Shown in pieces: positions 55,802 to 64,000 of a stretch of 64,000 nt of DNA (positions are counted from its first letter, which is position 1; every line of letters starts with the position of its first letter). A program made the position numbers and the translations under genes. The DNA lies in assembly GCA_937890395.1 (NCBI GenBank), contig CALACK010000070.1:62001-126000 (forward strand), read 5' to 3'. The notes under the pieces are model-generated. The model was not told where the DNA came from and made no database searches. It saw nothing but the letters and a program-made list of their open reading frames with translations. Source of the stretch: an uncultured Acidimicrobiaceae bacterium. Lineage in GTDB: Bacteria > Actinomycetota > Acidimicrobiia > Acidimicrobiales > Ilumatobacteraceae.

Positions 55802-56487
55802 CTGTGAATACAACAACAAAATATATAGTTCTTCGGAGCAAACAATTCGGTCGACAGATAGTTATTGTTTTGCCCTTGATACTTTTCATCAGTTCTTGCG
55901 GAGTACCAACCTCAAGCGAGTTTGTTCAAATACCTGAAGCAAACATTCCATTTGAACTTAATGTCACATCAACGACGACGACCACATCAACATTACCTAT
56001 CGTGGTCAACAGAAATTCAGATGAATCAGATTCTCAAAACGCCGTGTCTGAGATTGTTAGCGAGACAGTTGATCTTTACTTCATCATTGCCAATCGTCTG
56101 GTGGCGACCAAAATTCAAATCGTTAGTCCCGCTACGACCACTCAGGTACTCGCTGCCTTAGTTGCTGGCCCTCCTTCGGGTGAAGCTGGTTCGGGATTGC
56201 GTAGCGCAATAGCATCTTCGCTTCAGGCCGAAATCAATGTCACAAGAGGAATCGTCGTAATCGATGCCAACAATTTCTTATTAGCTGGACTTTCACCAAT
56301 TGACCAGCGTTTAGCAATTGCTCAACTAGTACTAACTTTTACCAGTCGACCTGGTATCGGTCAAGCCAAATTCAGTGTTAACGGAGATTTGATTGCAGTC
56401 CCGCGTGGGCGAGGCGACTTGAGTAAACCAGGTGATCCAGTCAGTTATGACGACTTCACTTCATTACTCGCCGACCGCAACGGCTAG
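55798..56487 (+). CDS. GerMN-domain lipoprotein (short LpqB-like)
   Basis: The 229-residue protein has a signal peptide ending in lipobox ISSCG (Cys near residue 34), a Thr/Ser-rich linker, and a GerMN domain (VDLYFIIANRLVATKI, LVAGPPSGEAGSGLRSAI, QRLAIAQLVLTFTS). Actinobacterial LpqB has the same domain followed by a beta-propeller and works with MtrAB; the propeller is absent here. It is coupled to the kinase gene by an ATGA overlap and may modulate its sensor. Molecular function of GerMN is unknown. Confidence 0.8.
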   Translation: MTVNTTTKYIVLRSKQFGRQIVIVLPLILFISSCGVPTSSEFVQIPEANIPFELNVTSTTTTTSTLPIVVNRNSDESDSQNAVSEIVSETVDLYFIIANRLVATKIQIVSPATTTQVLAALVAGPPSGEAGSGLRSAIASSLQAEINVTRGIVVIDANNFLLAGLSPIDQRLAIAQLVLTFTSRPGIGQAKFSVNGDLIAVPRGRGDLSKPGDPVSYDDFTSLLADRNG

Positions 56488-56513
56488 TCAGATTCGAAAC
56501 TAATAGAATCTGA
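56488..56513. terminator. hairpin between convergent gerMN and era genes
   Basis: TCAGATTC and GAATCTGA form an eight-pair stem with a ten-base loop, placed symmetrically between two convergent stops. An A4 run follows on the plus strand and no U-run on either side after the stem, so it is at most a weak bidirectional terminator. Confidence 0.4.
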
Positions 56514-56519
56514 AAACCA

Positions 56520-57359
56520 CTAATAGCCAAGTCGTTCAACACGTTCTGCGCGATGTTGCCAATCTTTATCAACGACTACGAATAATTCAAGATAAGCACC
56601 ATCAGGCATTTGTTTGCGAACCTCAATACCGACCTTTTTCAAAAGGTGTCCAGACTTACCGATAACCATTCCTTTTTGACTTTCGCGCTCAACAACGATC
56701 TCACATCGCACACGGGGCCACTCCCACTCGGTCACCCTCGTAGCAATCGAATAGGGCAACTCATCTCGTGTTACTGCCAACAGTTGCTCACGAACGAGTT
56801 CTGCAATCCATTGCGCCTGCGGTGTCTCAGAAACCATTTCGGCGGGAAACATTGCCTCACCCTCAATGGCTCTTTGTCTCAACGCCGACAACAGTATTTC
56901 AACCCCTTCACCAGTTTTTGCAGACACTGGAAAGTACTCAGCAGCTCCCAACGAAGAAGCCGTCGAAAGTTGTGCCAGGATCTTGGCCGAAGAAACAGCG
57001 TCAGTCTTGTTCAATACGACAATCGCCTTTGAAACATCAAGTTGCTGACTTACCCACTTATCGCCAGTACCGACTGTTTGAGTTGCGTCAAGCACAAGAC
57101 AAACAACGTCAACGTCGCGCATTGACTCGAGAGCCGTTGCGTTAACTCGTTCACCAAGCGCAGTAGTTGCTTTATGTAAACCTGGCGTATCCACGAAGAC
57201 CAACTGTGTGTCAGCAGTTGTTACGATTCCGCGAACTCTAGTTCGTGTGGTCTGTGGCTTATCTGAAACGATGCTCACTTTCTTGCCAATGAGCGCGTTC
57301 AACAGTGTCGACTTGCCAACATTGGGTCTTCCGACAAGTGAGATAAACGCCGTCCGCAC
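56520..57359 (-). CDS. era: GTPase Era
   Basis: A GTG start gives 279 residues. Era binds 16S rRNA during 30S assembly. G motifs: GRPNVGKST, the switch with RTRVRGI, DTPGLH, NKTD, and SAKTGEG; the C-terminal KH domain has GMVIGKSGHLLKKVG. It is slightly shorter than most Era proteins (about 300). It starts divergently from the small membrane protein gene, 45 bases away. Confidence 0.95.
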   Translation of the reverse strand: MRTAFISLVGRPNVGKSTLLNALIGKKVSIVSDKPQTTRTRVRGIVTTADTQLVFVDTPGLHKATTALGERVNATALESMRDVDVVCLVLDATQTVGTGDKWVSQQLDVSKAIVVLNKTDAVSSAKILAQLSTASSLGAAEYFPVSAKTGEGVEILLSALRQRAIEGEAMFPAEMVSETPQAQWIAELVREQLLAVTRDELPYSIATRVTEWEWPRVRCEIVVERESQKGMVIGKSGHLLKKVGIEVRKQMPDGAYLELFVVVDKDWQHRAERVERLGY

Positions 57360-57404
57360 GACAGAAGGCTACCGAGTATTCATTGCAAGATCTGGCACAA
57401 TTGA

Positions 57405-57848
57405 ATGATGTTAAACCTTGACTGGCGTAAATGGTTCGACCGAATGCAACCGCAGACATTGCAGATTTCGACGATGTTGCTCTACCTGAATGGTTTTTTT
57501 GCATTGATGAGCGTCGTAGATCACAATGATTATCTCGGCTACATTCGCGATCGTTACTGGTTTGGCTTTGTAATCGGTCTAGCTGTTGTGGTGTCACACG
57601 TTTTCGGCGGGTTACTGATGGCCAACGATCGCAAGCTTGGATATAAGTTCGGCGTGGTAGCCGCATTCTCGCCTTTCGTGCTTCGCTATTGGGCATTGAG
57701 TGATCTCGCAAGTCGAGCAGGTGGACAACTAAGTCTTTATCGCAAGATCAGTGGCGGCAATACGACCAGCTTGATTTTCGAGATCGCTTTGTGTGCATTA
57801 TTGTTACACACCCAAAGTAGATCTCATCAGCGCATCTGGTATCGCTAG
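57405..57848 (+). CDS. membrane protein of unknown function
   Basis: The 147-residue protein has four hydrophobic segments (about residues 18-38, 50-72, 83-100 and 125-140) separated by short charged loops, a start with WRKWFDRMQPQT, and a basic C-terminus. No family motif is recognised. Codon pattern and length suggest a real gene. It stands between era (divergent) and a MaoC hydratase gene 57 bases downstream; there is no clue to function. Confidence 0.6.
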   Translation: MMLNLDWRKWFDRMQPQTLQISTMLLYLNGFFALMSVVDHNDYLGYIRDRYWFGFVIGLAVVVSHVFGGLLMANDRKLGYKFGVVAAFSPFVLRYWALSDLASRAGGQLSLYRKISGGNTTSLIFEIALCALLLHTQSRSHQRIWYR

Positions 57849-57905
57849 AAGAATCAAGCTCTCGCCAATTAGATCGCAAGTGGCCAAATCTGCCAAACTT
57901 TAACT

Positions 57906-58364
57906 ATGACAAGACTCATCATCAAAGGTGTCGACGAACTTAAATCGTTAGTTGGCAATCACCTCGGTTACTCAGATTATTTGACAATCACACAAGACCA
58001 AGTAAATCGATTTGCAGATGCAACCGGCGATCATCAATGGATTCACATTGATGTTGAGCGTGCTAAGGCTGGCCCTTTCGGTGGACCGATTGCACATGGA
58101 TACCTCACCTTGTCGCTTGGCCCAGTATTTCTTCCACAAATATTTGGTGTAGATGGTGTAGCGATGGGTGTCAACTACGGTGCTAACAAGGTTCGCTTTC
58201 CATCCCCGGTACCAGTTGGCTCAAAATTGCGCGCAGGCGTCAAACTTCTTTCAGTTGAAGACGTCACTGGTGGTGTTCAAGTGACGCTTGAAACCACATT
58301 TGAAATCGAGAACGCCAAAAAGCCATCTTGCGTAGCCGAAGTTGTTTTCAGGTACTACCTCTAG
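57906..58364 (+). CDS. MaoC-like (R)-specific enoyl-CoA hydratase
   Basis: The 152-residue hotdog protein has the hydratase-2 motif: QVNRFADATGDHQWIHID with catalytic Asp and His, then GGPIAHGYLTLSL. Members hydrate enoyl-CoA or are dehydratases in lipid metabolism. It lies near an acyl-CoA dehydrogenase and a luciferase-like enzyme on the opposite strand, which hints at fatty acid or sterol breakdown (inference). Confidence 0.9.
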   Translation: MTRLIIKGVDELKSLVGNHLGYSDYLTITQDQVNRFADATGDHQWIHIDVERAKAGPFGGPIAHGYLTLSLGPVFLPQIFGVDGVAMGVNYGANKVRFPSPVPVGSKLRAGVKLLSVEDVTGGVQVTLETTFEIENAKKPSCVAEVVFRYYL

Positions 58365-58387
58365 GAGCAGTTCGTTTCTAGATATCT

Positions 58388-59359
58388 CTAGCGAAAATTG
58401 TTCATAACTTCGGCGAATAGTTCGACACTCTGAGTACTTGGATAATCTGCACACCACGGGATAAACCCGCTGCAACCCAAGTCAATATACTTTTGAACCT
58501 TCTCTGAAACTTGTTCAACTGTGCCAACCAAGTTTGCATTTTGCCAATCATCAAAAGCGTCACCTCGCAAACTAAGAGAGCCCTCAGCTTTAAGTTCTTT
58601 CTCAGTGCGACGAATGAATACATCGGGTGACCAGGTTTTTTGAATCTCCGATTCGTCACGACCGACTGCTAGACAGTGTCCTTTCAAAACTTCAATTTTG
58701 TGCGCGAACTCCTCCGGGGTTCCACCAAAATTCGAATAATTGGCGTATCGAGCAACGACTCGAAGTGTGAGTTGCTCACCGCCGCCGCCAATCCAGATTG
58801 GGGGGTGGGGTTTTTGTAATGGCTTAGGGTCGCAATTACCGCGAACCATCTTGTAATGCTTGCCGTCGTATGTTGTTTCTTCATTCGTCCACATTGATCG
58901 AACAATCTCGACGCACTCTCGTAACATCGCGATTCGCACTTTGGGCTCGGGAAAATCAAAGCCATAGCCGCGACATTCATTTTCGTACCATCCGGCACCA
59001 ATCCCCCAATCAAGACGACCGCCCGAAATCACATCAATCGTTGAAGTGATCTTTGCCAGCAAACTTGGTTCGCGATACAAATTGCAACCAACCATCTGAC
59101 CGAGTCGAATTTTCGTCGTCAACTGACTAATAGCAGCCATTACTGTCCAACATTCAAAAACTGTCTCATGCGCTGGACGTGGCACATTATGAAAATGGTC
59201 GTAAACCCAAATCGAGTCGTAGCCAAGTTTTTCGGCAAGTTGCGCAACCTCAATAGTTTTCTGCCACTTCGCTACAGGGTCAGCAATACTCACCAACTCC
59301 ATCTTCCAACCTTGTGGTATAAATACGCCAAACGTAATGTGTTGTTTTGCTGAACTCAT
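58388..59359 (-). CDS. luciferase-like oxidoreductase, probably F420-dependent
   Basis: The 323-residue protein has the bacterial-luciferase TIM barrel: YDSIWVYDHFHNV near the start, LGQMVGCNLYREP, DVISGGRLDWGIGAGWYE and PPIWIGGGGEQLTLR. These segments are typical of actinobacterial F420-dependent LLM proteins; FMN use cannot be excluded. Its start overlaps the acyl-CoA dehydrogenase stop by four bases, so the two are co-transcribed and likely act together. It converges on the MaoC gene. Confidence 0.88.
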   Translation of the reverse strand: MSSAKQHITFGVFIPQGWKMELVSIADPVAKWQKTIEVAQLAEKLGYDSIWVYDHFHNVPRPAHETVFECWTVMAAISQLTTKIRLGQMVGCNLYREPSLLAKITSTIDVISGGRLDWGIGAGWYENECRGYGFDFPEPKVRIAMLRECVEIVRSMWTNEETTYDGKHYKMVRGNCDPKPLQKPHPPIWIGGGGEQLTLRVVARYANYSNFGGTPEEFAHKIEVLKGHCLAVGRDESEIQKTWSPDVFIRRTEKELKAEGSLSLRGDAFDDWQNANLVGTVEQVSEKVQKYIDLGCSGFIPWCADYPSTQSVELFAEVMNNFR

Positions 59360-60576
59360 AACGGCAAATCCCCCGTTGCTGTTTTGGTCGAACCGTGATC
59401 TTTATACGCAGCAATTGTGCGTTGTGCGATTCGCATTTGGTGTATCTCATCAGCACCATCCGCAAAACGACTCCATCGCGCTTGTTGCAACATGTGCGCA
59501 AGTGGCGTATCAGTTGAGTAACCAAGTGCGCCGTGTACTTGTATCGCGCGATCAATAATTCTCCACAAACTATTTGCTACGAAATGCTTGGCCATTGAAA
59601 CTTCCGAAATAAACGAATGACCGTTTTCGAGTTTGTACGCAGCGTGTAAGACCATCAATTTGCATTGATAGAGCTCCATTGCTGAATCCGATATCAACCA
59701 CTGAATGCCTTGTTTTTCGGCAAGAATCGAACCATGCGAGTAACGCTTAAGTGCGCGGTCAACCATCATGTCAAGCGCGATCTCAGCTTGACCGATCCAA
59801 CGCATGCAGTGGGCTAAGCGCGCTGGTCCGAGGCGGTATTGACCTAACAAATGACCTTGTCCTCGTCCGCCCAACATATTTTTAGCCGGAACTCGAAGAT
59901 CTTTGATTTCTATCTCACAATGATTGTGCCCACCAGACATTGTCTCGACATCGCGAACAATATTGAAACCCTCGCTTGGAATATCAACGATGAAACAAGA
60001 ATTCGCAGCCTGAGGTAAGTCTGGATCATCTTCGGTTCGCGCTACTAACAACGCAAATTTCGCTCCACGTGCGCCGGATATAAACCACTTATGGCCGTTT
60101 AATATCCACTCATCGCCGTCTTGATAGGCATGAGTCTTAATCAATGTGGGGTCACTACCCGCCACTTCTGGTTCGGTCATCGCAAAGCAACTTCTTGATG
60201 TGCCTTCGCACAGTGGACGAAGATACTTTTCTTTTTGTTCCTCGGTACCCCAATGCAAAAGTGTGTGTTGGTTACCCTCGTCAGGAGCTTGGGCGTTCAA
60301 CACGAATGGTCCGATACTCACCTTGGCGGCTTCTGCCGAAACTGCAGCCATCGCTGTTGGACCAAGACCCATGCCGCCCCATTCTGCTGGCATATGCGGC
60401 AACCATAATTTCCATTCATTGCGGGCGACACCACGCAATTTGACAATTGTTCGAACCACAGCGCTGCGATCCTTCTCATCAGTCGCTTCCCACTCAGGTC
60501 TAACCCGAGTGTCCATAAATTCGCGCACCTTTAAGCGAACCTGTTCTACTTCGGGTGAAAAAGAAAAATCGATCAT
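59356..60576 (-). CDS. acyl-CoA dehydrogenase
   Basis: The 406-residue flavoenzyme introduces the alpha-beta double bond in acyl-CoA. N-terminal helical domain, the FAD and substrate segment CFAMTEPEVAGSDPT, the mid domain with WFISGA, LGGRGQGH and the C-terminal RAIQVHGALGYSTDTPLAHM with GADEIHQMRIAQ. The last segment resembles the large-substrate and ACAD-10/11-like group. It starts the two-gene unit with the luciferase-like enzyme. Substrate is unknown. Confidence 0.92.
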   Translation of the reverse strand: MIDFSFSPEVEQVRLKVREFMDTRVRPEWEATDEKDRSAVVRTIVKLRGVARNEWKLWLPHMPAEWGGMGLGPTAMAAVSAEAAKVSIGPFVLNAQAPDEGNQHTLLHWGTEEQKEKYLRPLCEGTSRSCFAMTEPEVAGSDPTLIKTHAYQDGDEWILNGHKWFISGARGAKFALLVARTEDDPDLPQAANSCFIVDIPSEGFNIVRDVETMSGGHNHCEIEIKDLRVPAKNMLGGRGQGHLLGQYRLGPARLAHCMRWIGQAEIALDMMVDRALKRYSHGSILAEKQGIQWLISDSAMELYQCKLMVLHAAYKLENGHSFISEVSMAKHFVANSLWRIIDRAIQVHGALGYSTDTPLAHMLQQARWSRFADGADEIHQMRIAQRTIAAYKDHGSTKTATGDLPL

Positions 60577-60659
60577 AAAAAACCCCTTCGACAGTTTGGC
60601 AGATCAGAGAGACACATTTGTCATCGGTATATCTACCATTTTGGCGTAGTCTGCAGAGC

Positions 60660-61379
60660 ATGAATTCGTCAGCCAAACATAAGCGCAAGTGGGATCGTAA
60701 TGATTTACCGCAAGGTTCTGAAAAAGTGGTCGCTGTTCAAGAAATGTTCGATGCGATCGCCCCGCGCTACAACTTCGTAAATCGCCTAATGACCTTCGGA
60801 TTAGATAAGAAATGGCGTAGACACACGATTGATTCGTTACTTTTACCGTCGGGTTCTCGAGTTTTGGATCTTGCGAGCGGCACTGGCGATCTTTGCATTG
60901 CATTACGACAGAACGGCTTTACGCCTCTCTCAATAGACATCTCACTGGGCATGCTGAAAGCTGATCGAAGTGGTTCTCCGAGAAGCCAAGCTGATATCCA
61001 GAGACTTCCTTTCCCAAATGCAAGTGTCGATGGAATCACCTGTGGGTTCGCACTGCGAAATCTTGAAAATCTGCAGACATTTTTTACCGAGATTGCAAGA
61101 GTCACAAGGTTCAAAGGAAGAATCGCTTTATTGGATGTCGGTATTCCAACAAGTCGCTTTGTGCGGTTTGGCAACGCAATTTATTTCGGCAAGATTGTGC
61201 CATTAATCGGTGGCATATTTTCAGATCGAGCCGCGTATAAATATTTGCCACGTAGTGTCGCCTACTTACCTAAACCCGAGATAATTACCCAAATGCTTGA
61301 AAGCTCAGGCTTCGCTGAAATTAAACACGAGCAACTATCAGGTGGACTGACTCAGCTTTTTACTGCAACCCGAAATTGA
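60660..61379 (+). CDS. menG: demethylmenaquinone methyltransferase (UbiE/MenG)
   Basis: The ATG at 60660 gives 239 residues; a TTG at 60618 would add 14. The enzyme methylates demethylmenaquinone with S-adenosylmethionine. It has the UbiE signature MFDAIAPRYNFVNRLMTFGLDKKWR, the SAM motif VLDLASGTGDL, and the later GFALRNLENL. It is followed after one base by menF, forming a menaquinone unit. Confidence 0.94.
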   Translation: MNSSAKHKRKWDRNDLPQGSEKVVAVQEMFDAIAPRYNFVNRLMTFGLDKKWRRHTIDSLLLPSGSRVLDLASGTGDLCIALRQNGFTPLSIDISLGMLKADRSGSPRSQADIQRLPFPNASVDGITCGFALRNLENLQTFFTEIARVTRFKGRIALLDVGIPTSRFVRFGNAIYFGKIVPLIGGIFSDRAAYKYLPRSVAYLPKPEIITQMLESSGFAEIKHEQLSGGLTQLFTATRN

Positions 61380-61380
61380 A

Positions 61381-62577
61381 ATGCGTGCAGTTACTAAATT
61401 AGTTTCGCAAATCACAGATAAGCCATTAGACCTAACTGGCTTCGCTAAAGACGATGGTTTCCTGTTCACAAAAAATGATTTAGGCATTGCTGCACAAGGT
61501 GTCGCAAAAAGAGTCAAACCAAGTGAAGTTTTATCAACTCTTAAAGCCATCGAGCATCAAAACTTGACGGATATTTCAAGCTCTGGCCCTATCGCTATTG
61601 GATGCATTCCGTTCGACATCAATCACCCACATGAGTTTCTAATCCCTCATGTTGTTGTAGGTAGAACACCAAACAACGAGGAGTGGATCACAATAATTGA
61701 CGACGCCAAGCCGGATTTTGTGCGAGAACCAAATAACTTAGCGACAAACGGAACTTTTACTGTTTCGCCAGGTGTCGCTGTTGAACATTATTTAGAAGCA
61801 GTGCGTGCAACGCGCGAATCGGTACGTAATGGAGATTTTGCCAAGGCTGTAATCGCACGAGATCTTGTAGTTACTTGTGATACGGCTATTGACTTGGATG
61901 CTGTTTTGTTGCGCTTACGCGACACATATAAATCTAGTTACCGATTTCTCTTTAATGGATTTTTCGGTGCATCACCCGAATTGTTGGTTTCAGTAAACGG
62001 TGCGGAGGTAACAAGTAACCCACTTGCAGGTACAGCGCGACGGACTGGCGATAAACAATTAGATTCTCAACTAGCGGAGCAACTAATCGCGAGCACCAAA
62101 AATCAGTTAGAACATCGAATCGTTATTGATATGGTTCACGACACTTTATTGCCGTGGTGTTCATATCTTGACTGGCAACCAGAGCCATCAATCGTCGAAA
62201 TTGGCAACGTTCAACATTTAGGCACAGAGATTTCTGGTCGATTGAGTGAACCCCGACCATCAGTGCTTGAACTTGCCTACGCTCTAACACCGACACCCGC
62301 ACTCGGTGGATACCCCCGCGAAGAAGCCCTGCGACACATACAAAAAGTTGAGGGATTAGATCGAGGACGTTACGGTGGCGCCGTTGGCTATGTCAGCACA
62401 AATGGCGATGGTTGTTTTGCAGTATCTATTCGTTGCGCCGAGATCACTGACAATCGACTACAGGCGCGATTATTCGCCGGTGGCGGAATCGTCGGTGACA
62501 GTGAACCACTTAGTGAATTGGCCGAAACCGATGCAAAGTTTCAAGCGATGCTCGTAGCGATCACACAAGATCATTGA
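61381..62577 (+). CDS. menF: isochorismate synthase (MenF-like)
   Basis: The 398-residue chorismate-binding enzyme converts chorismate to isochorismate for menaquinone. Motifs: AKAVIARDLVV, SPELLVSVNG, PLAGTARRTG, EHRIVIDMVHD, TPTPALGGYPREEAL and YGGAVGYVS. The context beside menG and menD makes MenF more likely than salicylate or anthranilate synthase. It overlaps the convergent menD by seven bases. Confidence 0.9.
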   Translation: MRAVTKLVSQITDKPLDLTGFAKDDGFLFTKNDLGIAAQGVAKRVKPSEVLSTLKAIEHQNLTDISSSGPIAIGCIPFDINHPHEFLIPHVVVGRTPNNEEWITIIDDAKPDFVREPNNLATNGTFTVSPGVAVEHYLEAVRATRESVRNGDFAKAVIARDLVVTCDTAIDLDAVLLRLRDTYKSSYRFLFNGFFGASPELLVSVNGAEVTSNPLAGTARRTGDKQLDSQLAEQLIASTKNQLEHRIVIDMVHDTLLPWCSYLDWQPEPSIVEIGNVQHLGTEISGRLSEPRPSVLELAYALTPTPALGGYPREEALRHIQKVEGLDRGRYGGAVGYVSTNGDGCFAVSIRCAEITDNRLQARLFAGGGIVGDSEPLSELAETDAKFQAMLVAITQDH

Positions 62578-64000
62578 TTGATATGTATAGCTACAGAGAC
62601 CATCTGATTAATTCGTTCATGTACCCGCACATTTTCACTACGATCAGTTGCGATTCTAATTAGTTGTGGCCCACGAATCACCAGCGCGTCTAATAATTGG
62701 TCAAGCGTAGAGACTGATGTCGTCTCTAAACCGTGCGCCTTAGCTAATAGCAACAGGTCGGCATTATGCGGTGTTCCGAAAACCTTTTCAAATTTCGCAC
62801 TATCAATCAATGCAGCTTGTGGCAGGAAAGAAAAGATACCTCCGCCACAATTATCAATTAATACAATCCTCAAATCGACATCTCGAGAGATCAAATTAAT
62901 TAGCGCATTTGAATCATGCAGAAACGCCAAGTCACCTATCAATAAAAATGTTGTCGCCCTACTAGATAACGCAACGCCAACGGCTGTCGAAATTACGCCA
63001 TCGATTCCATTAACTCCACGGTTGGCATAAACCCGTAGTCCAGATCGTGGTGCAGCGAACCATTCGACATCTCGTATGGGCATTGAGCTCGACACAAATA
63101 GATTTGAGTGCTCTGGAATTGATCGGCAAACGGCGCGAGCGATCGCGGGTTCACTAAGCGAAAGCTCATCAGCTAGAGAACTATTTATCGCATGCTGCGC
63201 CTTCTCTTCGGCGTCTGACCAACTTTTCATCCAGGCAGAATCTTGACTAGAAACGAATTTTAAAACCCAGTTACTGATTGCACTCAGATCTGACACGATA
63301 TGCAACTTTGTCATCTGCTCCGGATCGATTAGCACCGGCGTACTGGTAACGACAACTTGAGTTGCTTTAGTAGCGGCAAGCCAACTATTAACAACTTTAG
63401 AAACCAGTGGTTCACCAAAGCGCAAAATAACTTCAGGTTTTTGAGAATTGGCAAATTGCTCATCACGCAACATTGAATCCATTGCACTAATAACGACTTT
63501 ATTGTCTTCGACACGAGCACCGCTACGTGGATCAGCCAACACTGGCCATTTCATTTTGTTGGCGAGTTGCAGCAAGCCGCTGGCGTCACTCACATCCGCA
63601 CCAGCGATTATCAAGACGCGACGCTTTTTAATTAGTCTCGACAACCTTCGGCGCGTAATGAGATCTATTTTTCGAAAACTATTAGCACGAATTATCTGAT
63701 CAGTGATTGGCTTTAACTGCTTTGGCAGTTCATCTGAAATACCAATAAGTGGTTCTCTGAATTGTAAATTTACATGTACTGGCCCGGTTGATTTGTCTAA
63801 ATTTGCGCCTAATGATGAATACCATGCATTTCTCGCCAAAGTACGCCACTGATTTTTCTCGCGATCCACAGCAACCGGGGCATTGATAAAGTTTCGCACC
63901 GATTCGCCGTATAGATTTTGCTGATTAATAGTCTGAGGTGCACCAACATTTTGCAACTCTGGTGGACGATCGGCTGTGCAAACCAAAATCGGCACTCGAG
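62571..64000 (-). CDS. menD: SEPHCHC synthase MenD (partial, N-terminus outside window)
   Basis: The minus-strand frame is open to the right edge; about 476 residues of the C-terminal part are present. MenD is a thiamine-diphosphate enzyme that adds succinic semialdehyde to isochorismate. Visible: VCTADRPPEL with GAPQTINQQNLYG, GPVHVNLQFREPL, the middle domain, SSSMPIRDVEWF, VYANRGVNGIDGVISTAVG and LLIGDLAFLHDSNAL (thiamine site). The GTG at 63995 is only an internal codon, since about 90 more N-terminal residues are expected. Confidence 0.93.
   Translation of the reverse strand, partial: RVPILVCTADRPPELQNVGAPQTINQQNLYGESVRNFINAPVAVDREKNQWRTLARNAWYSSLGANLDKSTGPVHVNLQFREPLIGISDELPKQLKPITDQIIRANSFRKIDLITRRRLSRLIKKRRVLIIAGADVSDASGLLQLANKMKWPVLADPRSGARVEDNKVVISAMDSMLRDEQFANSQKPEVILRFGEPLVSKVVNSWLAATKATQVVVTSTPVLIDPEQMTKLHIVSDLSAISNWVLKFVSSQDSAWMKSWSDAEEKAQHAINSSLADELSLSEPAIARAVCRSIPEHSNLFVSSSMPIRDVEWFAAPRSGLRVYANRGVNGIDGVISTAVGVALSSRATTFLLIGDLAFLHDSNALINLISRDVDLRIVLIDNCGGGIFSFLPQAALIDSAKFEKVFGTPHNADLLLLAKAHGLETTSVSTLDQLLDALVIRGPQLIRIATDRSENVRVHERINQMVSVAIHINQ

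Noticed and set aside
60146-60649. 167-residue open frame opposite the acyl-CoA dehydrogenase gene
   Set aside because: Antisense shadow of a well-conserved gene; no motif and no ribosome site.
1-64000. CRISPR arrays, insertion sequences, integrases or attachment sites
   Set aside because: None seen on reading; no transposase or Cas-like protein is encoded and no regularly spaced repeats were noticed.

Overview
The window is dense bacterial chromosome (about 60 protein genes, 2 tRNA genes, no gene-free stretch over 170 bases). It most likely comes from an actinobacterium, probably a low-GC aquatic member of the Acidimicrobiia (inference). The markers are a PdtaR-type ANTAR response regulator, an OmpR regulator beside a histidine kinase and a small LpqB-like GerMN lipoprotein, luciferase-like flavin oxidoreductases of the type that often uses F420, menaquinone genes, a DNA polymerase I without a 3'-5' exonuclease site, and frequent GTG/TTG starts. 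No mobile element, phage or CRISPR array was seen.

Layout. (1) 1-11117: a catabolic island. A partial class III aminotransferase is divergent from an L-carbamoylase/allantoate amidohydrolase-like M20 enzyme, a D-carbamoylase-like nitrilase-family enzyme, a fused 2Fe-2S/molybdopterin hydroxylase of the SDMH/XdhD type, a short SsnA-like aminohydrolase, a luciferase-like oxidoreductase, and a complete three-subunit xanthine dehydrogenase/CO dehydrogenase-type hydroxylase. The genes abut or overlap and look like one pathway for a nitrogen heterocycle (purine- or hydantoin-like; substrate unknown). (2) 11129-16229: RNA helicase, aldonolactone oxidase, MFS exporter and membrane SGNH protein. (3) 16325-26300: tRNA-Leu, secG, a complete peptide ABC transporter, then tpiA, pgk, gap and rapZ. 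The transporter sits between tpiA and secG, and yvcK/whiA are absent between rapZ and gap. (4) 26344-38051: uvrC, uvrA, uvrB, coaE, rpsA, polA. (5) 38112-39120: ANTAR regulator, small helical protein, tRNA-Leu(CAA). (6) 39256-43981: type II fatty acid synthesis (fabD, fabH, fabG, acpP, fabF; fabZ convergent). FabD carries an extra lipoyl/biotinyl-like barrel without the modified lysine. (7) 43978-49506: bcp, trpA, trpB, trpF, trpC, an ABM-fold monooxygenase and glyS. (8) 49536-51597: recO, a catalytically dead cis-prenyltransferase homologue, and a divergent catalytic cis-prenyltransferase. (9) 51608-57359: DinG-like helicase, two-component system, GerMN lipoprotein, era. (10) 57405-64000: membrane protein, MaoC hydratase, luciferase-like oxidoreductase, acyl-CoA dehydrogenase, and menaquinone genes menG, menF and menD (cut by the right edge).

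The strongest novelty candidate is the prenyltransferase pair at 50261-51597. One subunit keeps the catalytic DGN and RTSGE motifs but lacks the usual AYSE glutamate and the C-terminal RxG tail. The other has lost the catalytic residues but keeps AYSE and RRFGG. This complementary pattern is that of the eukaryotic DHDDS/NgBR heteromer and suggests a heteromeric undecaprenyl (or other polyprenyl) diphosphate synthase in a bacterium. Second-tier observations are the FabD fusion, a tRNA-Leu with an AAG anticodon, and the double molybdenum hydroxylase island.
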